Of a DNA stretch of 64,000 nucleotides, positions 44,723 to 53,211 are shown piece after piece; position 1 is the stretch's first letter; every line of letters starts with the position of its first letter. The position numbers and the translations under genes are program-made. The notes beneath the pieces are model-generated. The model had not been told where the DNA came from. It ran no database searches and was given only the letters and a program-made list of their open reading frames with translations. The stretch is taken from the NCBI RefSeq assembly GCF_030704305.1, contig NZ_CP131935.1, positions 992,001 to 1,056,000 on the forward strand, in the 5' to 3' direction. The DNA comes from Massilia sp. R2A-15. Lineage in GTDB: Bacteria > Pseudomonadota > Gammaproteobacteria > Burkholderiales > Burkholderiaceae_D.

Positions 44723-45730
44723 TTATTTGCGGCCGGGCTGGTAGATCTGGTCGAACACGCCGCCGTCAGCAAAGTGCGCTTTTTGGGCCTTGGTCCAGCC
44801 GCCGGCCACTTCCTCGATCGTGAACAGTTTCAATTTCGGGAACTGTGCCGCGTGCTTTTTCGCGAACTTGTCGACCGCCGGACGGTAGTAGTGCTTCGCG
44901 GCGATTTCCTGGCCTTCGTCGCTGTACAAATATTCCAGGTAGGCCTGCGCCACCTTGCGCGTGCCGCGCTTGTCGACCACCTTGTCGACCACCGACACGG
45001 GCGGTTCGGCCAGGATGCTGACCGACGGCGCCACGATCTCGACCTTGTCCGGGCCCAGTTCCTTGATGGCCAGGAAGGCTTCGTTTTCCCATGCGATCAG
45101 CACGTCGCCGATGCCGCGCTCGACAAACGTCGTGGTGGCGCCGCGCGCGCCGGAGTCGAGCACCGGCACGTTGCGGTACAGCTTGCCGATGAAGTCGCGC
45201 GCGGTGGCTTCGGAGCCGCCGGGCTGGCGCAGCGCATAGCCCCATGCCGCCAAATGGTTCCAGCGCGCGCCGCCCGAGGTCTTGGGGTTGGGCGTGATCA
45301 CCGCCACGCCGGGCTTGACCAGGTCGCCCCAGTCCTTGATGCCTTTGGGGTTGCCTTTGCGGACCAGGAAGACGATGGTCGAGGTGTAGGGCGATGCGTT
45401 ATGCGGCAAGCGCTTTTGCCAGTCGTGCGCGAGCAGGCCGCGTTCGCTGATAGCATCGAGGTCGCTGGCGAGCGCGAGCGTGACGACGTCGGCCTCGAGT
45501 CCGTCGATGACCGAGCGCGCCTGCTTGCCGGAGCCGCCGTGCGATTGCTTGACGGTGACGCTGTCGCCGGTCTTTGCTTTCCACTGGCGCGCGAACGCCG
45601 CATTGAAATCCTGGTACAGCTCGCGCGTCGGATCGTAGGACACATTGAGCAGGGTGATGTCGGCGGCCGATGCGGCCTGCGCCAACAGCACGAGCGCGAC
45701 CAGCGCCTGGCTTATTTTTTTGAGCAACAT
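44723..45730 (-). CDS. Sulfate/thiosulfate ABC transporter substrate-binding protein
   Basis: 335 residues with signal peptide [22 protein letters not shown]. Family marks are [39 protein letters not shown] (oxyanion-binding), [38 protein letters not shown] and [16 protein letters not shown]. It is the periplasmic Sbp/CysP receptor. The permease and ATPase genes are not adjacent, so it is an orphan copy that would feed a transporter encoded elsewhere. Confidence 0.94.
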   Translation of the reverse strand: MLLKKISQALVALVLLAQAASAADITLLNVSYDPTRELYQDFNAAFARQWKAKTGDSVTVKQSHGGSGKQARSVIDGLEADVVTLALASDLDAISERGLLAHDWQKRLPHNASPYTSTIVFLVRKGNPKGIKDWGDLVKPGVAVITPNPKTSGGARWNHLAAWGYALRQPGGSEATARDFIGKLYRNVPVLDSGARGATTTFVERGIGDVLIAWENEAFLAIKELGPDKVEIVAPSVSILAEPPVSVVDKVVDKRGTRKVAQAYLEYLYSDEGQEIAAKHYYRPAVDKFAKKHAAQFPKLKLFTIEEVAGGWTKAQKAHFADGGVFDQIYQPGRK

Positions 45731-45843
45731 CTGATTTCTTTCGATGGGGAGGAAGCTCTAGCCTAAAACGGCCTCATCGGAAAGGGAACGAAGGAAATCA
45801 GTTGTCGATATGCGATTTTTAAAGAACGGTGCAAGCGAGGCGC

Positions 45844-46056
45844 TTAGTGCGCCTTGGACAGGATGAGCAACCAGCGGCGCATCAGCAGCACTTCAACATG
45901 GCCAGGCTCGACGCCGGTATCGCATTCGATCACCGGGTTGACCGCATAGAAGCGCTTGCGGAAGTCGCGGGTTACCAGCACTTCGCGGCGGCCGAGGCGC
46001 AGCATGAAAGGGGTGGGAGCGTATTCCATGCCGAAAGAGCTGTTCAAGGTGGTCAT
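45844..46056 (-). CDS. Small hypothetical protein with two LexA-type boxes upstream
   Basis: 70 residues (MTTLNSSFGMEYAPTPFMLR...). A TAAGGAAATCGTC ribosome site precedes the ATG at 46056, so it is probably real. Composition is mixed, with Arg-rich segments (RLGRREVLVTRDFRKRFYAV) and a hydrophobic end (VEVLLMRRWLLILSK). I recognise no family. Two perfect CTGT-N8-ACAG boxes lie 56-90 bases upstream, implying induction by DNA damage. Small SOS proteins are often division inhibitors, but nothing in the sequence proves that here. Confidence 0.6.
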   Translation of the reverse strand: MTTLNSSFGMEYAPTPFMLRLGRREVLVTRDFRKRFYAVNPVIECDTGVEPGHVEVLLMRRWLLILSKAH

Positions 46057-46111
46057 GACGATTTCCTTAATGTTGTTGTGTTGGTCCAGAGATTCCAGAA
46101 TAGCACAACTA

Positions 46112-46127
46112 CTGTATAAATCTACAG
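46112..46127. promoter_or_regulatory. Putative LexA (SOS) box 1
   Basis: CTGTATAAATCTACAG fits the CTGT-N8-ACAG operator exactly. In the intergenic region between the divergent 70-residue gene and the PAP2 gene. Confidence 0.75.
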
Positions 46128-46130
46128 TTA

Positions 46131-46146
46131 CTGTACGAATTCACAG
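46131..46146. promoter_or_regulatory. Putative LexA (SOS) box 2
   Basis: CTGTACGAATTCACAG, a second perfect CTGT-N8-ACAG, starting 19 bases after the first (about two helical turns), which would allow co-operative binding on one face. Confidence 0.75.
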
Positions 46147-46183
46147 TATTTTTTAGAAGTGTGGTTTTTTCACCAAGGTGCCC

Positions 46184-46918
46184 ATGTCGACGTCTTCTTT
46201 TCCCCGCCTGCGGCGTTTTCTCGCGGCTCGTCTGTCGCCCGAAGGGCAAACCGGCCTGCACCTGACCGTCGGCGTGCTGCTGATGGTGGCGGCCGCCTGG
46301 CTGTTCGGCGACATCGCCGAGGATGTGGTCCACAACGAGTCGATCACCTTGCTCGACGTGCGGCTGGCGCACTGGTTCCACGTCAACGCCACCGCGTCGA
46401 TGACCCGCTTCATGCTGCTCATTTCGAACTGGCACGGGATGGTGGGCGCGCCGATCATGGCGGCGCTGCTGGCGCTGTTTTTCTACAGGAGGCGGCAGCA
46501 TTACTGGATGATGGCGCTGTTCGCTGTCGTGCCGGGCGGCATGTTGCTAAATGTGCTGCTAAAGTATGTTTTCCATCGCGCGCGGCCTAGTTTCGACGAT
46601 CCGCTGCTGAGCCTGACGACCTACAGTTTTCCGAGCGGGCACACGGCGAACGCGGCCTTGCTGTACGGGCTGGTGGCGTGCTGGCTGTGGGTGCACCATC
46701 GCAGCATCGGCGCGCGTGCGGCCTGTGTGGCAGGCGCCTGCACGATGGTGGCGCTGGTCGGCATCAGCCGCATGTATTTGGGGGTACATTATCTGAGCGA
46801 CGTGCTGGCGGCGGCGGCGGAAGGCTGCGCGTGGCTGGCGGTTTGCATCACCGCGATTTCGACCTTGCGCCGGCGCCGGCAGGGCCATTCGCTGAATCAA
46901 CCCGGGAGAGACACCTGA
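46184..46918 (+). CDS. PAP2 family phosphatase (membrane)
   Basis: 244 residues from the ATG at 46184 (AAGGTG upstream; a GTG at 46178 is also in frame). Multi-pass membrane protein with the three PAP2 signature motifs: KYVFHRARP, SFPSGHTANA and SRMYLGVHYLSDVL. It dephosphorylates lipid phosphates such as phosphatidate or undecaprenyl pyrophosphate at the membrane. Its stop overlaps the start of the diacylglycerol-kinase-like gene, so the pair handles lipid phosphate in opposite directions. Two SOS boxes lie upstream. Confidence 0.92.
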   Translation: MSTSSFPRLRRFLAARLSPEGQTGLHLTVGVLLMVAAAWLFGDIAEDVVHNESITLLDVRLAHWFHVNATASMTRFMLLISNWHGMVGAPIMAALLALFFYRRRQHYWMMALFAVVPGGMLLNVLLKYVFHRARPSFDDPLLSLTTYSFPSGHTANAALLYGLVACWLWVHHRSIGARAACVAGACTMVALVGISRMYLGVHYLSDVLAAAAEGCAWLAVCITAISTLRRRRQGHSLNQPGRDT

Positions 46919-47805
46919 AGCGCATCGAAGTGATCATCAATGGCGGGGCCGGCAGCGGCCACGACGACCAGGCCGCCAGCGACCTGCGCAACAAGTTCGC
47001 CGCGCATGGCTGCGAGGCGTCGGTGACCCTGGCGAAAAGCGGCGCGGAGATGATCGACGCCGCGCGCCGGGCGGTGCGGGAGGGCGTCGATGCCGTGGTG
47101 GCCGGCGGCGGCGACGGCACCATCAATGCGGTGGCGTCTGTGCTGGCGGACAGCGGCGTGGCCTTCGGCGTGCTGCCGATGGGCACGCTGAATCACTTTG
47201 CCAAGGATGTCGGGGTGCCGCTCGATCTTGACGAAGCGGTGCGCACCGTCGCCAAAGGCAAGCGCCAGCAGGTGGACGTGGGCGAGGTGAACGGCAAGAT
47301 TTTCCTGAACAACTCGAGCCTCGGCCTGTATCCGGACATCGTGCGCGACCGCGAGAGGCAGCAGCACCGTCTCGGCCGCGGCAAGTGGCCGGCGGCCGTG
47401 TGGGCGACCGTGGCGGCGCTGCGCCGTTATCCGTTTCTCCACGTGAACCTGTGCGTGGATGGCAAGGAGCTGGCACGCAGCACGCCGTTCGTTTTTATCG
47501 GCAACAACGAGTACACCATGCAAGGCCTGTCGATCGGCGAGCGCGCCAGCCTGGCCGACGGCAAGCTGAGCCTGTACGTGGCCCAGCGTCCGGGCCGGCT
47601 GGGCCTGATCCGCTTCGCCTGGCGCGCGCTGTTCGGGCGGCTGGCGCAGGAGCGCGATTTCGATGCGATGCTGTCGGACCGGTTCGACATCGAAACGCGC
47701 CATCAGCGCCTGCGCGTGGCCACCGACGGGGAAGTCAACATCATGGCGACGCCGCTGCGCTACCGGATCCGTCCGGGCGCGCTGACGGTGATCGTGCCGC
47801 AATAA
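46915..47805 (+). CDS. Diacylglycerol kinase catalytic domain protein (likely CTG start)
   Basis: About 296 residues. The expected family N-terminus (KRIEVIINGGAGSG) is reached only with a CTG at 46915, preceded at the right distance by GGGAGAG and overlapping the PAP2 TGA; the next in-frame candidate, GTG at 46930, cuts into the first strand. Motifs are AVVAGGGDGTINAVASVL (nucleotide-binding GGGDGT), FGVLPMGTLNHFAKD, and NNSSLGLYPDIV. This fold phosphorylates lipids or sphingoid bases. Translationally coupled to the PAP2 gene and followed by a phosphodiesterase gene. Confidence 0.85.
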   Translation: MKRIEVIINGGAGSGHDDQAASDLRNKFAAHGCEASVTLAKSGAEMIDAARRAVREGVDAVVAGGGDGTINAVASVLADSGVAFGVLPMGTLNHFAKDVGVPLDLDEAVRTVAKGKRQQVDVGEVNGKIFLNNSSLGLYPDIVRDRERQQHRLGRGKWPAAVWATVAALRRYPFLHVNLCVDGKELARSTPFVFIGNNEYTMQGLSIGERASLADGKLSLYVAQRPGRLGLIRFAWRALFGRLAQERDFDAMLSDRFDIETRHQRLRVATDGEVNIMATPLRYRIRPGALTVIVPQ

Positions 47806-47821
47806 GCATCGAGGAGACATC

Positions 47822-48658
47822 ATGCGCACAGTAGTTCATTTATCCGACCTGCATTTCGGCCGCGTCGACGACGTCTTGCTGGCGCCATTGCGCGAGACCG
47901 TCGAACGCATCGCGCCGGACGTGGTGGTGGTGTCGGGCGACCTGACCCAGCGCGCCAAGAGCGAGCAGTTCGAGCAGGCGCGCGCCTGGCTCGACACCTT
48001 GCCGGGACCGCAGATCATCGTGCCGGGCAACCACGACATTTCGCTGTACAACGTGTTTCGCCGCTTCGTCAAACCGCTCGAGCGCTACCAGCGCTACATC
48101 ACGGACGACCTCGATCCGATCCACGTGGACGAGGAGATCGCGGTGCTGGGGATTAACACGGCGCGCTCGCTGACGTGGAAGGATGGGCGGATCAACGAGG
48201 AGCAGGTAGCGAAGATGAAGGAAGAATTCGCCGGCCTTGCCCCGCACGTCACGCGCATCGTGGTGACGCATCATCCGTTCGACCTGCCGCAATCCGCCGA
48301 CGAGGACGACCTGGTCGATCGCGCGCCGATGGCGATGAAGGCGTTCGCCGAAGTGGGCGTCGACCTGCTGCTGGCGGGCCACCTGCACACCAGCCACGCC
48401 GACACGACCGAGGAACGCTACGGGATGTCCGAGTACGCGGCGCTGGTGGTGCAGGCCGGCACGGCGACGTCCACGCGCGGGCGCGGCGAGGTCAATTCGT
48501 TCAATGTGCTGCGCGTGGAGCACGACCGGATCGAAGTGGACCGTTATGGGTGGGATGTGCTCAGCTCAGCGTTCTCGCTGATGACGACGGAGGCGTTCAT
48601 GCGCAGCGGCGACGTGTGGGCGGCGCATAACGACGGGATGCTGGCCGCGGGCATCTAA
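47822..48658 (+). CDS. Calcineurin-like metallophosphoesterase (CpdA-type)
   Basis: 278 residues. All metallophosphoesterase motifs are present: VVHLSDLHFG, VVVSGDLTQRA, PGNHDI, VTHHPF and AGHLHTS. CpdA-like members hydrolyse cyclic AMP; others hydrolyse phospholipid or UDP-linked phosphodiesters. It follows the lipid-kinase gene by 16 bases (GAGGAGACATC ribosome site), so it is the third member of the PAP2-kinase-phosphodiesterase operon and could act in lipid phosphate metabolism instead. Confidence 0.9.
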   Translation: MRTVVHLSDLHFGRVDDVLLAPLRETVERIAPDVVVVSGDLTQRAKSEQFEQARAWLDTLPGPQIIVPGNHDISLYNVFRRFVKPLERYQRYITDDLDPIHVDEEIAVLGINTARSLTWKDGRINEEQVAKMKEEFAGLAPHVTRIVVTHHPFDLPQSADEDDLVDRAPMAMKAFAEVGVDLLLAGHLHTSHADTTEERYGMSEYAALVVQAGTATSTRGRGEVNSFNVLRVEHDRIEVDRYGWDVLSSAFSLMTTEAFMRSGDVWAAHNDGMLAAGI

Positions 48659-48666
48659 AGGCGGGT

Positions 48667-48754
48667 GTCGTTCCTGCGGAGGCAGGAACCTATGCTGAGC
48701 GTGCAGCTCGATGAACTCAAGCTCAGTATGGGTTCCTGCCTCCGCAGGAACGAC
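48667..48754. repeat. Family II three-armed cruciform element, copy B
   Basis: GTCG/CGAC ends; arms TTCCTGC/GCAGGAA (twice) and a central arm ATGCTGAG/CTCAGTAT. It separates the phosphodiesterase gene from the convergent PLD gene. Confidence 0.88.
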
Positions 48755-48762
48755 AAGCTAGG

Positions 48763-50151
48763 TCAGATCCAGTATTCGGTCAGCCGCGACGCCCATTCCT
48801 TGATGCGGTCGGCGAATGGCCGGTGTCGCCATTCTTCGCGGGTCACTTCCTTCGAGTCGCGCAAATCCTCATTGAAGGCGTTCTCCATGTCCTGCCCGAA
48901 GGCCGGGTCGAGCACGATCACATTCAGCTCGTAGTTGTGAATGAAGCTGCGGCGGTCGATATTGGCCGAGCCGATGGTGGACCACGTGCCGTCGATCACC
49001 GCGGTCTTGGCGTGCAGTACCGCGACCTGCAGGTGGAAGATCTTGACGCCGCCGGCCAGCAGCTGGTCGTAGAACGCGCGGCCGGCGTGCATCACCAGGC
49101 CATGGTCGGTCACGCCGGGCAGCACCAGGCGCACGTCCACGCCGCGCCTGGCGGCGGCCACCAGCGCGTCGACGATCTGCGGATCGGGCACGAAATAGGC
49201 CGAGGTGATGTGGATGGTCTTCTTCGCTTCCTGGATCGCCAGCACCAGCGACTTGTAGATCTCGAAGCCCTTCTCGGGATCGCTGGCGAGCACGCGTACG
49301 ATCTTGTCGCCGGCCGGCGCCAACGGCGGGAAGTAGTTCGCCTCGGGCAGTTCGCCCGCCTCCTGGCGCACCCAGTTGTTGACGAAGGACCACTGCAGCG
49401 CCGATACCGCCGGCCCTTCGATCTTGATGTGGGTGTCGCGCCAGCCGACCTTTTTCTTCTCGGCCGGATTGGGCTTGCGGCGCGAACCGAAGAAGGAGCT
49501 GTTGGCGTAGTCGCTGCTGATGTTGATGCCGCCGGTGAAGGCGACCTTGCCGTCGACGACCATCAGCTTGCGGTGGTCGCGGTTGTTGACCTCCCATTTT
49601 CCCGTGGCCTTGGCCGGGTTGACCGGGTTGAACGCGACCAGCGTGATGCCGGCTTGCTTCATGTGGTCGAAGAAGGCCTGCGGCGTGCCGATGGTGCCGA
49701 CGCTGTCGTACAGCACGTTGACGGTCACGCCCTGGCGGCGCTTTTCGATCAGCAGCTCGGCGAACTCCATGCCGACCGGATCCTGGTCGAAGATGTAGGT
49801 TTCGAGGTTGATGGTCGATTTGGCGTCGCGCGCGGCGGCGATCATTTCCTTCATCGTGGCCGGGCCGTCGATCAGCAAGGTGACCTTGTTGCCGGCGATG
49901 AGGGGCACGCCGGTGGCCGCTTCTTCCTGCACCGCCAGCGCCTTCATGTCGGGCGTCGCGTGCGCCCAGCGCTTGGCCAGCAGGGCGGCGGCCTGCTTCG
50001 ACTGCAGCGTGCCGTTCGGCGTGGCGACGGTCGGCGTGGCCTTCGCGGACGCCGCGCCGCCAGCGCCGACGTCGGGCAGGCTGGCGCACGAGGCTACCGC
50101 CAGGGACAGCACCATCGGGAGCCACCATTTGCCGCTGCGCGTTCTTGTCAT
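48763..50151 (-). CDS. Phospholipase D-family lipoprotein (cardiolipin-synthase-like)
   Basis: 462 residues with a lipoprotein-type signal (LSLAVASC). Two HKD motifs are seen: NRDHRKLMVVDGKVAFTGGI and VLHAKTAVIDGTWSTIGSANID, plus KSTINLETYIFDQDPVGMEF. The architecture is that of ClsB/ClsC-type transphosphatidylases, which make cardiolipin from two phosphatidylglycerols or related lipids. An envelope location is implied by the signal. Its start overlaps the end of the upstream COG4389 gene (ATGA), so the two are coupled. Confidence 0.9.
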   Translation of the reverse strand: MTRTRSGKWWLPMVLSLAVASCASLPDVGAGGAASAKATPTVATPNGTLQSKQAAALLAKRWAHATPDMKALAVQEEAATGVPLIAGNKVTLLIDGPATMKEMIAAARDAKSTINLETYIFDQDPVGMEFAELLIEKRRQGVTVNVLYDSVGTIGTPQAFFDHMKQAGITLVAFNPVNPAKATGKWEVNNRDHRKLMVVDGKVAFTGGINISSDYANSSFFGSRRKPNPAEKKKVGWRDTHIKIEGPAVSALQWSFVNNWVRQEAGELPEANYFPPLAPAGDKIVRVLASDPEKGFEIYKSLVLAIQEAKKTIHITSAYFVPDPQIVDALVAAARRGVDVRLVLPGVTDHGLVMHAGRAFYDQLLAGGVKIFHLQVAVLHAKTAVIDGTWSTIGSANIDRRSFIHNYELNVIVLDPAFGQDMENAFNEDLRDSKEVTREEWRHRPFADRIKEWASRLTEYWI

Positions 50152-52238
50152 GTCATTCCTTTGGGTAGTTCAACGGTGGGCTGGTCGGATGGCAGATCCT
50201 TGGGCCCGATAAAAAAGTCGAGCGGGGCGGCAATGAAACGCCGTCCCAGCGCGCGCAGCAGGCGGATGCCGTGCTCGAAGCGGATATTGCGCGCCCGCAG
50301 CGCGACCCATAGCGCCAGCGAGAAGCTGACCAGCAGGTTGACCGCGCCGATGGCCAGGAAGCCGGCTATGGATGTGGCCGCCAGTTGCCAGCTTACCCGA
50401 TGATCGAGGGCGACCAGCGCCGTGGAGAAATTGGCGGCGGAAAAGGTCACGTGGCGGATGTCGAGCGGCAATCCCAGCAGGTAGCCGAGGGTGCCCATGC
50501 AGCCGAGCAGGATGCCGAAGTAGAAGTTGCCCATCAGGCCGCCGAGGTTGTTTTCCAGGTACACCGACAGGCGCGCCAGGCGCTCCTGCCCGAGCCAGCG
50601 GCCCAGGCCGCGCAGCTGGCGCACCCGCTGGGCCATCCGGGTGTAGAGCGCCTTGTTGTCGTAGTAGCCGGAAATGAGGCCGGCGACGAACAGGCAGACG
50701 CCGGCAATGGCCGCATACATCAGCGCCAGGCTGTGGAACGGGTCGATGTCGTGCAGCAGGTGCATCGCCTTGGCCGGGTTCACCAGGTGGGCGCCGCTGA
50801 CGCTCTTCCACACCATCGCGATGGCCCACGCCGTCGGCAGCACGGTGGCCAGGTTGCCCAGCACGGCGACGCACTGGGTGCGAAACACCTTGTTGATCAG
50901 CTCGGCCATGTTGTCGAGGTCGATGTGGCGCCCGTCCTTCGACGACAGGCCGGAGGCGATGCGCGCGGCCGTCATCGCCGGCTGCTTGGTCGCGACTGTG
51001 AAATGCAGCAGGTGGATCAGCATGAAGCCGAACGAGTAGTTCATGCTGAACAGAAAGGCTTCAACCAACGGCGCGCTGCGCAACCAGGCCAGCAGGATCT
51101 TGATCATGGCCATGAAGCCGACGATGAGGCCAGCGCCGGCCGAGGACAGGAACATGCCGCGCAGCTCGGCGCGCGTCTCGGCGATGTAGTGCTCGCCGGT
51201 GCGGCTGGCGTTTTCCGTCACGTTGCGCGCCAGCAGGTCGACGTTGTCGGCCAGCAGGCCGCGGATTTCGTACTTGGCGTTGTGGGCCTCGATCAGTTCC
51301 TCGGCCAGCGCGATGGCGCCGGCGCGGCGCAGGCTGGTGGGCGGCTCGGCCGGCGGCGTGGCCTCGGCGGCGACGGCCTCCAGGTCCACCGTGGGCGCGC
51401 TCGGCAATTCGCCGCTGACGTCCACCAGGAACAGCAGCTTGCGCAGGCGGTCGATGCTTTGCGCCAGCGCCACCAGCAGGTAGGTTAGCGCCACGCTGGT
51501 GCCTTGCGCGGCGGCGTTCTTGCGGATCTTGCCGAGCGCCGCCTCGCACTGGTCGAGCATCACCAGCAGGTGCCTGGCGTCTTCCGGCGCGGCCTCGCCC
51601 TCGGTGAGCATGCGCGCGTAGCCGTCGAGGTAGTCGTTGACCTCGATGTTTTGCATGAGGAAGGGCGAGTCGAAGGTCTCGATGTCGGGATTGCTGCGGA
51701 TCAGGCGCGGCTCCAGGCCCAGCGCGCAGACGCGGCAGGACAGGGTGCGGATCGCGTCCAGCATGCCGAGCAGGGTGGTGCGGCGGGCCGCGGCGGCGTG
51801 TTCGCGCGGCGTGGCTGCGGCGATCGCGTCGAACAGCGCGAGCCAGTCGGCGGTCGGCACGGCGTTGATCCAGCGCCAGTCGGTTTCCAGGTACAGCACT
51901 TCGTCGATGGCGTCGGCCAGGTAGCTGTCGTCCAGCGCCGGCGGCAGGAAACGGTAGGCGATGCGACGCTTCAGTTCGACGACGAAGCCGTCGTTCGACA
52001 GGATGCCGATGTCGGTGTACAGGCTGGTGTGGCGGCGCTGTTCGAGCAGGGTGCACAGCGCGGCGCCGAGGCGCGCGGCGTGGTCCGGGTGGGACGCCAG
52101 CAGGCGGGTCAGGGCGCGCACGTTGGCGCTGGCAACCTCGCCCTGGCTCGGATGGGGCGGGCGCAACTTGTCCACCAGCTCGACGAGCAGGTCGATCCGT
52201 CCGGTGTCGGGAGCGATGCGCTCTAGCGTGGGAAGCAT
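50148..52238 (-). CDS. COG4389 multi-pass membrane protein (often named site-specific recombinase)
   Basis: 696 residues from the ATG at 52238 (MLPTLERIAPDTGRIDLL); an upstream in-frame frame start is unsupported. The N-terminal ~360 residues are soluble and helical. From about residue 365 several membrane helices follow (AGLIVGFMAMIKILLAWL, SFGFMLIHLLHFTVAT, MGNFYFGILLGCMGTLGYLL, IAGFLAIGAVNLLVSFSLAL). The family is called site-specific recombinase in many databases, but no recombinase catalytic residues are visible; a membrane role is more credible. Coupled to the PLD-family gene. Confidence 0.75.
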   Translation of the reverse strand: MLPTLERIAPDTGRIDLLVELVDKLRPPHPSQGEVASANVRALTRLLASHPDHAARLGAALCTLLEQRRHTSLYTDIGILSNDGFVVELKRRIAYRFLPPALDDSYLADAIDEVLYLETDWRWINAVPTADWLALFDAIAAATPREHAAAARRTTLLGMLDAIRTLSCRVCALGLEPRLIRSNPDIETFDSPFLMQNIEVNDYLDGYARMLTEGEAAPEDARHLLVMLDQCEAALGKIRKNAAAQGTSVALTYLLVALAQSIDRLRKLLFLVDVSGELPSAPTVDLEAVAAEATPPAEPPTSLRRAGAIALAEELIEAHNAKYEIRGLLADNVDLLARNVTENASRTGEHYIAETRAELRGMFLSSAGAGLIVGFMAMIKILLAWLRSAPLVEAFLFSMNYSFGFMLIHLLHFTVATKQPAMTAARIASGLSSKDGRHIDLDNMAELINKVFRTQCVAVLGNLATVLPTAWAIAMVWKSVSGAHLVNPAKAMHLLHDIDPFHSLALMYAAIAGVCLFVAGLISGYYDNKALYTRMAQRVRQLRGLGRWLGQERLARLSVYLENNLGGLMGNFYFGILLGCMGTLGYLLGLPLDIRHVTFSAANFSTALVALDHRVSWQLAATSIAGFLAIGAVNLLVSFSLALWVALRARNIRFEHGIRLLRALGRRFIAAPLDFFIGPKDLPSDQPTVELPKGMT

Positions 52239-52322
52239 GGAAATATTGGTGCTGGTACAAAAGGACAGTGTACCGGGCGCATGCCAATATTCTTTGTACG
52301 CTAGCGTACGAACAGCTTGGTT

Positions 52323-52410
52323 GTCGTACCTGCGAAGGCAGGTACCCATGCTGAGCGTGCGTTAGCTGTCCGGCATCCTCAGTATAGGTTCCTGCCTTCG
52401 CAGGAACGAC
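52323..52410. repeat. Family II three-armed cruciform element, copy C
   Basis: GTCG/CGAC ends; arm 1 TACCTGC/GCAGGTA, arm 3 TTCCTGC/GCAGGAA, central arm ATGCTGAG/CTCAGTAT. It lies between two leftward genes and its right half is duplicated downstream (52472-52512). Confidence 0.88.
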
Positions 52411-52565
52411 AGGCGATTACTGTGGCGGACGGACGGCGCCGCAATCGGCGGCCAGCCAGCGGCCGCCTGTTCGGCATCCTCAGCATAGGTTCCTGCCTTC
52501 GGAGGAACGACAGGCGATTACTGTGGCGGACGGACGGCGCCGCAGTCGGCGGCCAGCCAGCGGCC
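52371..52565. repeat. Tandem duplication (101-bp unit) covering a DUF3617 gene end and half a family II element
   Basis: 52371-52464 and 52472-52565 are almost identical. The second copy contains the true 3' end of the DUF3617 gene; the first is a ghost of its last ~15 codons. A few point differences (for example CAATCGG versus CAGTCGG) show it is not brand new. Confidence 0.85.
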
Positions 52566-53051
52566 GGTCGATTCGACGCTGACCGTTTCGCTGGCGCCGG
52601 TCGCGGTGGTGGTCATGCGCGTGCTGGAAGTGTAGGCAGTCGGACTGGTGAAGGTGGCGCTGCCTTCCCCGCGGCCATCGGGATTAGTGCAGGTGAACGA
52701 GTAGTGCATGGTCTTGCCCGTCATCGGCGAATTCTGGAAGCTGCAGTTGCCGCGCTGCTGCACCGGCAGTTGCTGTTTCGCCGCCATTTCCTTCGTGATG
52801 CAGACCTTGGCGACGACGCCGTCGTTGTTCAACACCACGCCCTGGCGCGCCATCATGCCTTCGATCTTCGCGCGCTGCTCGGGATTCATGCTGGCCAGCT
52901 GCTGCTGCGCCATGGCCATCGCATCCTTGAGCTTGCCGTTGCCGGAGTTGATCTTGTTATTGGTTTCCCACAAGCCGGGCTTGATGATCTCGGCCGCGTG
53001 GGCGCTGACGGCGAGGACGGCGAAGGGCAGGGCCAGATAGTGCAATTTCAT
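52518..53051 (-). CDS. DUF3617 periplasmic protein
   Basis: 177 residues from the ATG at 53051 (GGAGCGACC upstream) with signal peptide MKLHYLALPFAVLAVSAHA. The mature start EIIKPGLWETNNKI, the segment KVCITKEMAAKQQLPVQQRG and the Cys pair in GNCSFQNSP...SFTCTNPDGRGEG match DUF3617. Function unknown. The 3' end lies in a 101-bp tandem duplication. Confidence 0.88.
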   Translation of the reverse strand: MKLHYLALPFAVLAVSAHAAEIIKPGLWETNNKINSGNGKLKDAMAMAQQQLASMNPEQRAKIEGMMARQGVVLNNDGVVAKVCITKEMAAKQQLPVQQRGNCSFQNSPMTGKTMHYSFTCTNPDGRGEGSATFTSPTAYTSSTRMTTTATGASETVSVESTGRWLAADCGAVRPPQ

Positions 53052-53211
53052 GGTCGCTCCGGGTTTTGATGGGCTCGGGCAAGAGCATAAACCAAAACGC
53101 CGCGCCCAAGCGTTCCGCAGCGGCCTGGCCGCATGACGATTGTCACTGGCGCCCGACTTGGCGCGCATGGTAGCGTTCGGGGTGCGACTCATCGATTATC
53201 GGGAAAACCAT

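Noticed and set aside
50148..52238. Mobile-element recombinase
   Set aside because: Named recombinase by database convention only; no integration signs, no catalytic motif.
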